This document shows, in pieces, positions 1 through 5,735 of a DNA stretch of 5,735 nt. Numbering within the stretch: position 1 is the stretch's first letter; every line of letters begins with the position of its first letter. The position numbers were made by a program, and so were the translations under genes. This DNA is from an uncultured Bacteroidota bacterium (GTDB taxonomy: Bacteria > Bacteroidota > Bacteroidia > Chitinophagales > Chitinophagaceae): NCBI GenBank assembly GCA_938008665.1, contig CALLKA010000185.1, positions 1-5,735 of the forward strand, given 5' to 3'. The notes beneath the pieces were generated by a model. It was not told where the DNA came from, made no database searches, and worked only from the letters and a program-made list of their open reading frames with translations.

Positions 1-65
1 AAATTACCTTCCCTGCATCTAGGGCATTTGTTTTTTAATATACTTAGTAGGTAATTGCTTTTCAT
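1..65 (-). CDS. DUF983 family protein, N-terminal fragment (cut by window edge)
   Basis: Reading the minus strand from the ATG at 65-63 gives 21 codons plus two bases to the window edge with no stop. The peptide begins MKSNYLLSILKNK and continues CPRCREGN. A short N-terminus followed at once by a CPRC knuckle and a charged-Gly segment is typical of DUF983 proteins, small (about 110-150 residue) bacterial proteins with a cysteine-pair motif followed by two membrane helices; their biochemical role is not established. The two cysteines (residues 14 and 17) may form half of a zinc-ribbon-like site, the partner pair being outside the window. A perfect TAnnTTTG promoter element lies just upstream at 78-71. 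The gene has the same orientation as murF, 31 bases away, but probably has its own promoter. The family call rests on a short fragment; another CxxC-containing protein is possible. Confidence 0.72.
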   Translation of the reverse strand, partial: MKSNYLLSILKNKCPRCREGN

Positions 66-70
66 GGCCG

Positions 71-78
71 CAAAGATA
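71..78 (-). promoter_or_regulatory. Bacteroidota -7 promoter element for the DUF983 gene
   Basis: On the minus strand this reads TATCTTTG, a 6/6 match to the Bacteroidota primary sigma factor -7 consensus TAnnTTTG. It sits in the 31-base gap between the murF stop and the DUF983 start. Only five bases separate it from the ATG at 65, so transcription would begin at or within a few bases of the start codon, giving a leaderless or nearly leaderless mRNA. A convincing -33 TTTG partner 19-21 bases upstream is not seen; that region overlaps the end of murF. Confidence 0.5.
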
Positions 79-96
79 TCGATTTATTAGCTAAAA

Positions 97-1395
97 TTAG
101 TCTGCAATCATCTGCTCCATCTGAATACCTCTGGAACCCTTAATGAGTATATGTTTATGCTGGTAGGCCTGTGCTTTCAGCCATTGCTTGGCTTCTAAGG
201 CATTTTCAAAGTATAAGTAATTGTGTTGACAGGTTTTAAAATCTCCACCCACTAAAACTACTTGCTCCCAATTAAAGCTTTGCATATAATTAATCAATGC
301 TTGATGTTCCAATACACTTTCTTCTCCCAATTCCTTCATTCCACCCAAACAAATAATTTTATTTTCGGCGGCTAGCTTTGCAAAATTTTCTACCGCAACT
401 TTCATGCTACTTGGGTTGGCGTTATATGCATCCAAAATTATTTGATTGTTTTTCCAACTGGTTAATTGGGAGCGACTGTTGGAAGGTGCATAGTTTTCAA
501 TAGCATTTTTTATCTTTTCAATGGGGACATTGAAATATTGTCCAATGCATACTGCGGCTAATACGTTGGGTAGATTATAGTCGCCAACTAATTGTGTTTG
601 TATTTGTTCCATTAGCGTTCCTTTGGTGAACACTACTTTTAACAATCCATTATGCGAATGAGGCTGGCCTTGTAATGCGCCATCACTATTTCCATAAGTG
701 ATTATATTTTCAATCCCAGCACTCATGTTATTTAAGTAATCATAATCCTTCATTACAAATACGGCGCCCTTATTTATTTTAAGGTAATCATATAATTCAC
801 CTTTGCCCTTTTTTACACCTTCTTCAGAACCAAATCCTTCCAAATGTGCTTTACCGCAATTGGTGATCATGCCATAGTTGGGCATTGCGTATTGGCAATA
901 ACTTTCTATTTCATGTAAATGGTTGGCACCCATTTCAATCACAGCCATTTGCGCATCAGTTTGTATACTTAATAAGGTGAGCGGAACGCCAATGTGATTA
1001 TTTAAATTTCCAACGGTTGTGTATATTTTGAAATGGGAGCTAAGTACTGCAGCAATTAATTCCTTGGTGGTTGTCTTGCCATTGCTTCCTGTAATGGCAA
1101 TAAATGGAATATCAAATTGTAGTCTGTGATGTTTTGCTAAATCTTGAAGCGTAGTTAGTGCATCAGCTACCTGTAAAATTCGTTCATCAATAGCATCGCT
1201 TTGAGGAATGGGTTCGTCTACGACAGCAAATGATGCGCCAGCCTCTAATGCAGCTAAAGCAAAAACATTGCCATTAAAATTGGGGCCCTTCAATGCAAAA
1301 TAAATATCACCTTGTTTTAATTTTCGCGTATCCGTTTGTACACTCGGATTTTTTTTGAAAATTTCGTATAAAAAAGCAATAGATGGTAATTGCAT
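97..1395 (-). CDS. murF: UDP-N-acetylmuramoyl-tripeptide--D-alanyl-D-alanine ligase
   Basis: A 432-residue cytoplasmic Mur ligase, close to the usual family length. It adds D-Ala-D-Ala to UDP-MurNAc-tripeptide with ATP, the last soluble step of peptidoglycan precursor synthesis. Three domains are visible. Residues 1-90 form the UDP-substrate domain, with the TDTRKLKQGD signature at 21-30. Residues 95-300 form the ATPase domain: P-loop GSNGKTTTK at 103-111, VGNLNNHIGVP at 128-138, EMGANH at 154-159, and KGE at 198-200, whose Lys198 is the likely carbamylated lysine. Residues 305-432 form the C-terminal domain, with SRSQ at 307-310, DAYNANPSS at 322-330, GGMKELG at 351-357 and KGSRG at 419-423. 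The GGMKELG and KGSRG motifs separate MurF from MurC/D/E. The ATG start gives the expected family N-terminus and lies 4 bases after the ispF stop, indicating cotranscription. No Shine-Dalgarno is present. All key motifs are intact. Confidence 0.96.
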   Translation of the reverse strand: MQLPSIAFLYEIFKKNPSVQTDTRKLKQGDIYFALKGPNFNGNVFALAALEAGASFAVVDEPIPQSDAIDERILQVADALTTLQDLAKHHRLQFDIPFIAITGSNGKTTTKELIAAVLSSHFKIYTTVGNLNNHIGVPLTLLSIQTDAQMAVIEMGANHLHEIESYCQYAMPNYGMITNCGKAHLEGFGSEEGVKKGKGELYDYLKINKGAVFVMKDYDYLNNMSAGIENIITYGNSDGALQGQPHSHNGLLKVVFTKGTLMEQIQTQLVGDYNLPNVLAAVCIGQYFNVPIEKIKNAIENYAPSNSRSQLTSWKNNQIILDAYNANPSSMKVAVENFAKLAAENKIICLGGMKELGEESVLEHQALINYMQSFNWEQVVLVGGDFKTCQHNYLYFENALEAKQWLKAQAYQHKHILIKGSRGIQMEQMIAD

Positions 1396-1399
1396 AAAA

Positions 1400-1879
1400 C
1401 TATTTAGAAGCTAATAAACATGTTGCGTAGGCAACTAGGCCTTCTTCTCTGCCTACAAACCCCATTTTTTCAGTAGTAGTTGCTTTGATTGAAATAGCAT
1501 CAACACCTATATTTAAAATTTCGGCTATACATGTTTGCATTGCATGTACATGAGGTTTTATTTTTGGTGCTTCCAGACATAAAGAAGAATCGATATTTAT
1601 AATATAATATCCCTTCTCCGTAATTAAATCGTAAGTTTTTTTTAATAAAATTTTACTATCTATATTTTTGTAGGTATTGTCATTGTCTGGGAAGTGCGTT
1701 CCAATATCACCTAAGCTTAATGCACCTAATAATGCATCACAAATAGCATGTAATAAAACATCGGCATCACTATGTCCGAGTGCACCTTTTGTATGTGGAA
1801 TTTTAATTCCTCCAATCCATAAATCGCGACCTTCTACAAGCTGATGAAAATCAATACCTGAGCCAATGCGTAAATTCAT
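1400..1879 (-). CDS. ispF: 2-C-methyl-D-erythritol 2,4-cyclodiphosphate synthase
   Basis: A 159-residue cytoplasmic enzyme of the MEP isoprenoid pathway, almost the same length as E. coli IspF (157). It cyclises CDP-methylerythritol 2-phosphate to MEcPP with release of CMP; the family works as a homotrimer with active sites between subunits. The signature GSGIDFH at 6-12 supplies zinc ligands Asp10 and His12, and His44 in SDADVLLHA (37-45) is the third. His36-Ser37 is the conserved substrate loop. DIGTHFPD at 58-65 and the ATTTEKMGFVGREEG segment at 133-147 (Thr134, Thr135, Glu137, Arg144) complete the active site and trimer contacts. The start is 7 bases after the gldJ stop and the stop is 4 bases before murF, so it is the middle gene of an operon. 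There is no fused IspD domain. Nothing suggests loss of function. Confidence 0.97.
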   Translation of the reverse strand: MNLRIGSGIDFHQLVEGRDLWIGGIKIPHTKGALGHSDADVLLHAICDALLGALSLGDIGTHFPDNDNTYKNIDSKILLKKTYDLITEKGYYIINIDSSLCLEAPKIKPHVHAMQTCIAEILNIGVDAISIKATTTEKMGFVGREEGLVAYATCLLASK

Positions 1880-1886
1880 GGGTTAT

Positions 1887-3392
1887 TTATTTTTTGTTCC
1901 AAGGTAATTGAAATCCAGTCTTTGGAGGTGCTTCATAAAAAGCAGACATCGCACATCTAAATCCAATATTGTTGTTTGATTTATCTTGGTCCAAATATCT
2001 TCTAGTTCCTGGATTTAACCAATAAGGGCGGTCCTTCCAACTACCACCTTTGTATACCCTTGATTTGTTTGAAATTAATGTAGCACTGCCTGATTCGTAA
2101 CTCGCATTTTCTGCGTCGTCTCCATCTAGCGCATTTATGGCGTTTGCATGATCATAATTGCGCGTTTTAACTGTTGAATCAGATTCAATAGTTTTAATAA
2201 TTCTACCTTTTGCATCACGACGACTTCCTTTAGCTAATTTGGTGTCATTGGATTGAAATACATTTCCGCGAAATGGATTAAAATCGTCCATGTCCAGATT
2301 GTTCATAGGGCGATAAACATCAGCAACCCATTCGCTTACATTTCCTGAAATATTGTATAGTTTCAAACTAGAATTTTGTAAATGACTACTCACTTTGTCA
2401 ATCATACCACTAGATTCATTGATATATCCTGTCATTCCTTTATAATCACCGCTCCCATTTTTAAAATTGGCTAAAAACAAACCCTGTGTTTTCCCCTTTT
2501 TGGCATCCCTTAAGTTGTTATTGCCACTGCCACTCCATGGGAAGGGAAGGTCCGATGATGTTAATTGTGCATTTTTATTTTTTGAGTTGCTACCGTTTTT
2601 GATGGCTTCTTTTAAGGATCCGCTACTCAATAAAGTTGTTTTTGCAGCATATTCCCACTCGGCTTCAGTAGGCAATCTGTAATCTGCAGTCAATACACCA
2701 TCTTCAAAACTTATTTTTAGTTTAGGTGCATCTTCCCCTTTTTTTGGTTTTTTATTTGCTACTTTGGCGGTAGGAGCAACATTGTATTCGTCAGTCAGAT
2801 AAGCCTCCTTGTTAAAATTATTTGCACCAACAGCTTTGTTTGAATCGTTTTTAGCATCAATGTATCCTAACTTAATTAGAAGTTTTTCGTTTGCTCTATC
2901 TGTTCGCCACTTACAATATTCGCTTGCTTGTTCCCAAGTAATTCCAACTACTGGGTAATCGTTGAATGAAGGGTGTCTAAAATAGGCTTCAACCATGGGC
3001 TCATTATAAGCGAGTTCGCTACGCCAAACCAAAGTGTCTGGTCTTGCTTGGTTTACAATTGAATCTTGATTAGTGGGTAAAAAAACCTTTTCAAGCCAAT
3101 GTAAATATTCTTTGTAATTTTTATTACTTACTTCCTTTTGATCAAGGTAAAATGAACTAACGGTAACTCTTCTTAATCGGTTGTTCCAGTCTCCAATAAC
3201 ATCTTCCTGATTGATTCCCATGGCAAAAGTACCTCCTTGTATGCGAGTCATGCCTTCATAAGGGTCATTTTTATTATCAATGAACATGTTGTTAGCGACT
3301 GTTTTGAATGTTTTACTTTCATTTGAATTAAAGAGTACGGGACTAATTAATAACATCGCAAAAAACAATAAAATACTATTTAGAAAATTCAT
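1887..3392 (-). CDS. gldJ: Gliding motility / type IX secretion protein GldJ
   Basis: A 501-residue protein of the formylglycine-generating-enzyme (SUMF1) fold family. The fold begins at GGTFAMG (53-59) and includes VIGDWNNRLRR (65-75), RPDTLVWRSELAYNE (117-131), FRHPSFNDYPVVGITW (138-153), YRLPTEAEWEYAA (238-250), NVSEWVADVYRP (351-362), YKGGSWKDRPYWL (447-459) and NIGFRCAMS (475-483). The GDWNN, PDTLVWR..L.YNE and RVYKGGSW blocks recall GldJ rather than GldK. GldJ is known in Flavobacterium as an outer-membrane lipoprotein needed for gliding and T9SS function; it is a structural component, not an enzyme. Only two cysteines occur (160 and 480). The N-terminus is hydrophobic (residues 4-21) but has no lipobox cysteine and no basic n-region. 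The start is well fixed: an in-frame TAA lies 18 bases upstream of the ATG. Lys-rich (209-219) and Ser/Asn-rich (266-280) stretches look like loop insertions. It is the first gene of the gldJ-ispF-murF unit and divergent from porU. Confidence 0.9.
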   Translation of the reverse strand: MNFLNSILLFFAMLLISPVLFNSNESKTFKTVANNMFIDNKNDPYEGMTRIQGGTFAMGINQEDVIGDWNNRLRRVTVSSFYLDQKEVSNKNYKEYLHWLEKVFLPTNQDSIVNQARPDTLVWRSELAYNEPMVEAYFRHPSFNDYPVVGITWEQASEYCKWRTDRANEKLLIKLGYIDAKNDSNKAVGANNFNKEAYLTDEYNVAPTAKVANKKPKKGEDAPKLKISFEDGVLTADYRLPTEAEWEYAAKTTLLSSGSLKEAIKNGSNSKNKNAQLTSSDLPFPWSGSGNNNLRDAKKGKTQGLFLANFKNGSGDYKGMTGYINESSGMIDKVSSHLQNSSLKLYNISGNVSEWVADVYRPMNNLDMDDFNPFRGNVFQSNDTKLAKGSRRDAKGRIIKTIESDSTVKTRNYDHANAINALDGDDAENASYESGSATLISNKSRVYKGGSWKDRPYWLNPGTRRYLDQDKSNNNIGFRCAMSAFYEAPPKTGFQLPWNKK

Positions 3393-3406
3393 AGTAATTG
3401 TGGGGT

Positions 3407-3437
3407 CAAATTAGTGATAGAATATACAGCGAATATA
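3407..3437 (-). promoter_or_regulatory. Candidate promoter region for gldJ (weak)
   Basis: Two imperfect -7-like elements lie upstream of gldJ on the minus strand. TATATTCG at 3437-3430 matches TAnnTTTG at 5 of 6 fixed positions and would give a leader of about 30 bases. TAATTTG at 3413-3407 has the right ends but a spacer one base too short; it would give a leader under 10 bases. Neither has a clear TTTG -33 box at the right distance. A promoter must exist here if the operon is transcribed from its own start, but which element is used cannot be settled by eye. Confidence 0.25.
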
Positions 3438-3456
3438 ACTAGTTTTTGCTCATTTT

Positions 3457-3468
3457 ATACATATGTAT
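3457..3468. repeat. 12-base perfect palindrome in the gldJ/porU divergent spacer
   Basis: ATACATATGTAT is identical to its reverse complement and lies near the middle of the 113-base region between the divergent starts. The symmetry does not extend further. A dyad here could be an operator serving both gldJ and porU, but in such AT-rich DNA a 12-base palindrome can arise by chance, and no known regulator site is recognised in it. Confidence 0.3.
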
Positions 3469-3493
3469 TTAGAATCTTATGTTAGTAAAAGCT

Positions 3494-3501
3494 TAATTTT
3501 A
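3494..3501 (+). promoter_or_regulatory. Candidate -7 element for porU (weak)
   Basis: TAATTTTA matches TAnnTTTG at 5 of 6 fixed positions and ends four bases before the porU ATG, nearly the same spacing as the strong element before the DUF983 gene, which would again imply an almost leaderless mRNA. An alternative 5/6 element, TAGTTTTT at 3440-3447, would give a leader of about 50 bases. Neither has a good -33 TTTG partner. Confidence 0.22.
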
Positions 3502-3505
3502 ACCT

Positions 3506-5735
3506 ATGAGATGGGTTGTATTATATATTTTATGCAGTTCGCTATTTCTTTCAAGCAAAATTAGCGCGCAATCTGTGCCTTTTTCCCAAGGGAAATGGGT
3601 TAAAATTGCCGTGTCAAAACAAGGATTTTATCAGGTGACAGGGGCGCAGCTAAAAACATGGGGTTTGACCGTACCGTTTGCGAGTGCACAGCTACAATTA
3701 TTTAATTTAAATACGACTAATTTAGTTGAGAAAGTTAGTGCCACAATGGGGGTTGGTTTATATGAAAATGCCATTGAAGTACAGGATGGGGGAGATGGTC
3801 AATTTGACAATCAAGATTATTTTTTATTTTATAGCCAAGGGAATATTCAATGGAAGTGGAATGGGGCGATTCATTTTTTTGAACATAGTAAAAATGCAAA
3901 CGGTGATTCGGTGTATTATTTTATTTCATTGGGAAAGGATGGTAAAAGGATTCAAAAACAAAATTCAAATTATATTGCGAATGCAACTACCGATATTTTT
4001 GATGAAAGATGGGTAATTGAAAAAGACACGATCAATATATTAAACAGTGGTCAAATTTGGTGGGGGCCAGCCATGGGTATAGGTATAGGGAAGCAATCAA
4101 AAATGACCACTCCTTTAAATATGGAGGGCTTGGTCAATACTTCTGATTTAATTTTTAAATTGAATTATGCGGCAGCAAGCACCGCTTCTGTTGCGAATTT
4201 TGAGTTAACCTTGAATGATCAAAAATTAAGAACAACCACAGTTGCACCTATTTCGGGATATATATATGATGACGCTGCAAATGTGGTATTGGATACCTTC
4301 AGAATTCCATTGACAAATAATTTGATGAGTACAAATTTAGTAGCAGCCAACTTGGGTGTTGGCTATTTAAGCGCGAATACAAATAGTACAGGCTGGGTTA
4401 ATTATATCACGCTTCAGGCAAAACGAAAAATTGGCTTTTATGGCGGGGCAAAGTCGCTAGGATTTCGAAACGCCAGTTTGGTAGGTAATGGGAAGGTGAT
4501 TCAATATCAAATCAAAGATGCTGATGCAGCCACAAAAATATGGGAGGTAACCCACCCTGAAAATCCAGTGGAGATGGTTAATAATTTTCAAAATGGGGTT
4601 GCTAGTTTTATTCAAAATGCAGACACCTTGCGTGAGTTTTTTGGCGTCAATAAACTAGGGTTTGAAACCCCTAGCTTGGTGGAAGTGTTAAACATTGATT
4701 ATCCGAGTTTATTAAATACTCCTCCTGCGGATTATATTATTATTACTGCATCTAATTATTTAAAAGCGGCAGACAGTTTGGCGAAATTTCATTCGGCAAA
4801 TCATAGCTTAACCACTTTTGTGACCACTACTACGCGCGTATTTAATGAGTTTTCAGGAGGTCAGCCAAGTCCCATTGGAATTAGAAATTACGTCAAATAT
4901 ATTTATGACAAGGCGAAAAAAAATAATACAACCATTCCAAAATACTTATTGTTATTAGGCATTGGAAATTTTGATTATAGAAAAATAGATAACCAAATAC
5001 AAGTTCCTAGTTATGAAAGTAGGAGTTCGAATTCTGTTTTATCAAGCTATACGACCGATGATTTTTTTGCTATTTTAAAAGACGGGGAAGACATTAATTC
5101 GCCGCAAGGAATTCAGTCATTGGCTTTATCAGTTGGAAGAATTCCAGTTAAAAATGCAGTAGATGCAGATATGGCTATAAAAAAATTGATACAATACCAA
5201 AGTGAGAAAAATTTAGGTGCTTGGCGTAATCAATTAACCTGGATAGCAGATGACGGTGATTATAATTTGCATTTGCAACATGCCGAAGAAATTTCAACAA
5301 GCTTGAAGCTCAATCAACCCAAATGGAATCAGAAAAAAATATACCTGGATTTATTTCCTGCGATAAATTCTTCTGCAGGTAATACATACCCTTTGGTAAA
5401 TAATATGATTAAGCAAATGGTGAATAATGGAACTTTGATTTTGAACTATACAGGGCATGGAAATTATACACGATTGGCAGAGGAAGCAGTGATTACCCAA
5501 AATGAAATTATGCAGTGGGATAATGCGGGGAAACTTCCTTTGATGATCACGGCCAGTTGTGATTTTGCGCCATTTGATCAACCGCAAATATCACCCATAG
5601 GCTTTGACGCACTTGTAAAAAATGAAAAAGGAATTATAGGGCTTGTAGCTGCAAGTAGGCTGGTTTTCGCATTTAATAACAAGGAAATTAATGACGAGTT
5701 TGTTCAGCAATTATTAGTGCCCGATAAGATTGACA
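3506..5735 (+). CDS. porU: Type IX secretion system sortase PorU, 3' end cut by window edge
   Basis: An open frame from the ATG at 3506 runs to the window edge without a stop: 743 complete codons. PorU proteins are usually about 1,100-1,300 residues, so a few hundred C-terminal residues are missing. A signal peptide is present: Arg2, a hydrophobic core (about 4-16) and a likely signal peptidase I site after Ala21 (ISA|QS). An in-frame TAA just upstream (3500-3502) fixes the start. The N-terminal half (about 25-330) is a beta-rich PorU-type region opening with GKWVKIAVSKQGFYQV (29-44) and including DYFLFYSQG. The gingipain-like C25 peptidase domain begins near PADYIIIT (407-414) and continues through LLLLGIGNFDYR (481-492) and VGRIPVKN (543-550). 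The catalytic pair is His651 in NYTGHGN (647-653) and Cys685 in TASCDF (682-687). Known role: on the cell surface it cleaves the C-terminal signal from T9SS cargo and joins cargo to anionic LPS. It is divergent from gldJ. Confidence 0.93.
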   Translation, partial: MRWVVLYILCSSLFLSSKISAQSVPFSQGKWVKIAVSKQGFYQVTGAQLKTWGLTVPFASAQLQLFNLNTTNLVEKVSATMGVGLYENAIEVQDGGDGQFDNQDYFLFYSQGNIQWKWNGAIHFFEHSKNANGDSVYYFISLGKDGKRIQKQNSNYIANATTDIFDERWVIEKDTINILNSGQIWWGPAMGIGIGKQSKMTTPLNMEGLVNTSDLIFKLNYAAASTASVANFELTLNDQKLRTTTVAPISGYIYDDAANVVLDTFRIPLTNNLMSTNLVAANLGVGYLSANTNSTGWVNYITLQAKRKIGFYGGAKSLGFRNASLVGNGKVIQYQIKDADAATKIWEVTHPENPVEMVNNFQNGVASFIQNADTLREFFGVNKLGFETPSLVEVLNIDYPSLLNTPPADYIIITASNYLKAADSLAKFHSANHSLTTFVTTTTRVFNEFSGGQPSPIGIRNYVKYIYDKAKKNNTTIPKYLLLLGIGNFDYRKIDNQIQVPSYESRSSNSVLSSYTTDDFFAILKDGEDINSPQGIQSLALSVGRIPVKNAVDADMAIKKLIQYQSEKNLGAWRNQLTWIADDGDYNLHLQHAEEISTSLKLNQPKWNQKKIYLDLFPAINSSAGNTYPLVNNMIKQMVNNGTLILNYTGHGNYTRLAEEAVITQNEIMQWDNAGKLPLMITASCDFAPFDQPQISPIGFDALVKNEKGIIGLVAASRLVFAFNNKEINDEFVQQLLVPDKID

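Larger units (their letters stand above)
97..3392 (-). other. Predicted gldJ-ispF-murF operon
   Basis: Three minus-strand genes follow each other with gaps of 7 bases (gldJ to ispF) and 4 bases (ispF to murF). No promoter or hairpin terminator can fit in these gaps, so one transcript starting in the 3393-3505 region is the simplest reading. Translation of ispF and murF may be coupled to the preceding stop codons, as no Shine-Dalgarno is seen before either. No convincing terminator follows murF; only a 4-base-pair CTAA/TTAG inverted repeat overlaps its stop codon. Confidence 0.75.

Noticed and set aside
91..100. CTAA/TTAG inverted repeat at the end of murF as a terminator
   Set aside because: The stem is only four A/T-rich pairs with a two-base loop and no U-tract follows; it could not act as an intrinsic terminator.
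1349..1356. Eight-base homopolymer runs (A8 in the sense strand) in murF at 1349-1356, ispF at 1636-1643 and porU at 4916-4923 as phase-variation or frameshift sites
   Set aside because: Each encodes Lys-Lys in a frame that continues normally through conserved sequence, and runs of this length are expected in AT-rich coding DNA.
2467..2682. Plus-strand open frame of 71 codons inside gldJ
   Set aside because: It lies fully antisense to conserved GldJ motifs, matches no recognised family and has no promoter-like sequence; it is a shadow frame.
1887..3392. Calling this gene a sulfatase-modifying (formylglycine-generating) enzyme
   Set aside because: The fold is shared, but the paired catalytic cysteines of true FGE are absent (a single Cys480 near the C-terminus) and GldJ-specific blocks are present.
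3726..4016. Plus-strand open frame of 96 codons inside porU
   Set aside because: It is out of frame with the well-supported PorU reading and its peptide looks random; it is a shadow frame.
5351..5587. Minus-strand open frame of 78 codons inside porU
   Set aside because: It lies opposite the PorU catalytic region, and its Cys/His/Ile-rich composition reflects antisense reading rather than a real protein.
3506..5735. Calling this gene a secreted gingipain-type protease
   Set aside because: The PorU-type N-terminal region, the NYTGHGN and TASCDF forms of the active-site motifs and the position next to gldJ favour the sortase; the unseen C-terminus would decide finally.

Overview
The window looks like a piece of a Bacteroidota chromosome. 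Four things point there: two type IX secretion system (T9SS)/gliding genes (gldJ and porU), found only in this phylum; AT-rich coding DNA; no Shine-Dalgarno sequences before any start codon; and a perfect match to the Bacteroidota -7 promoter element TAnnTTTG. The GldJ and DUF983 sequences feel closest to Chitinophagales/Chitinophagaceae, but that placement is from memory, not from a search.

Layout. At the left edge (1-65, minus strand) lie the first 21 codons of a DUF983-type small membrane protein with a CxxC knuckle; the rest is outside the window. A 31-base gap (66-96) holds a likely promoter for it. Three tightly packed minus-strand genes follow, read right to left: gldJ (3392-1887), ispF (1879-1400) and murF (1395-97). 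The gaps between them are 7 and 4 bases, so they are almost certainly one operon. A 113-base divergent intergenic region (3393-3505) separates them from porU, which starts at 3506 on the plus strand and runs off the right edge (743 complete codons seen). There is no stretch over 300 bases without a gene.

How the genes work together. GldJ and PorU are both outer-envelope parts of the T9SS. GldJ is a scaffold/lipoprotein of the translocon and gliding machinery. PorU is the cell-surface sortase that removes the C-terminal signal of secreted cargo. MurF completes the soluble UDP-MurNAc-pentapeptide precursor of peptidoglycan. IspF makes an intermediate of the MEP isoprenoid pathway, which supplies undecaprenyl phosphate, the lipid carrier for peptidoglycan and surface polysaccharide. 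The locus is therefore cell-envelope themed, with T9SS parts divergently transcribed around one control region.

All genes appear intact or cut only by the window edges. No RNA genes, mobile elements, CRISPR arrays or clear terminators are visible. I see no undescribed system here. The most unusual points are the missing lipobox cysteine in GldJ, ispF sitting between gldJ and murF, an apparently leaderless start for the DUF983 gene, and a changed G-D motif in PorU.
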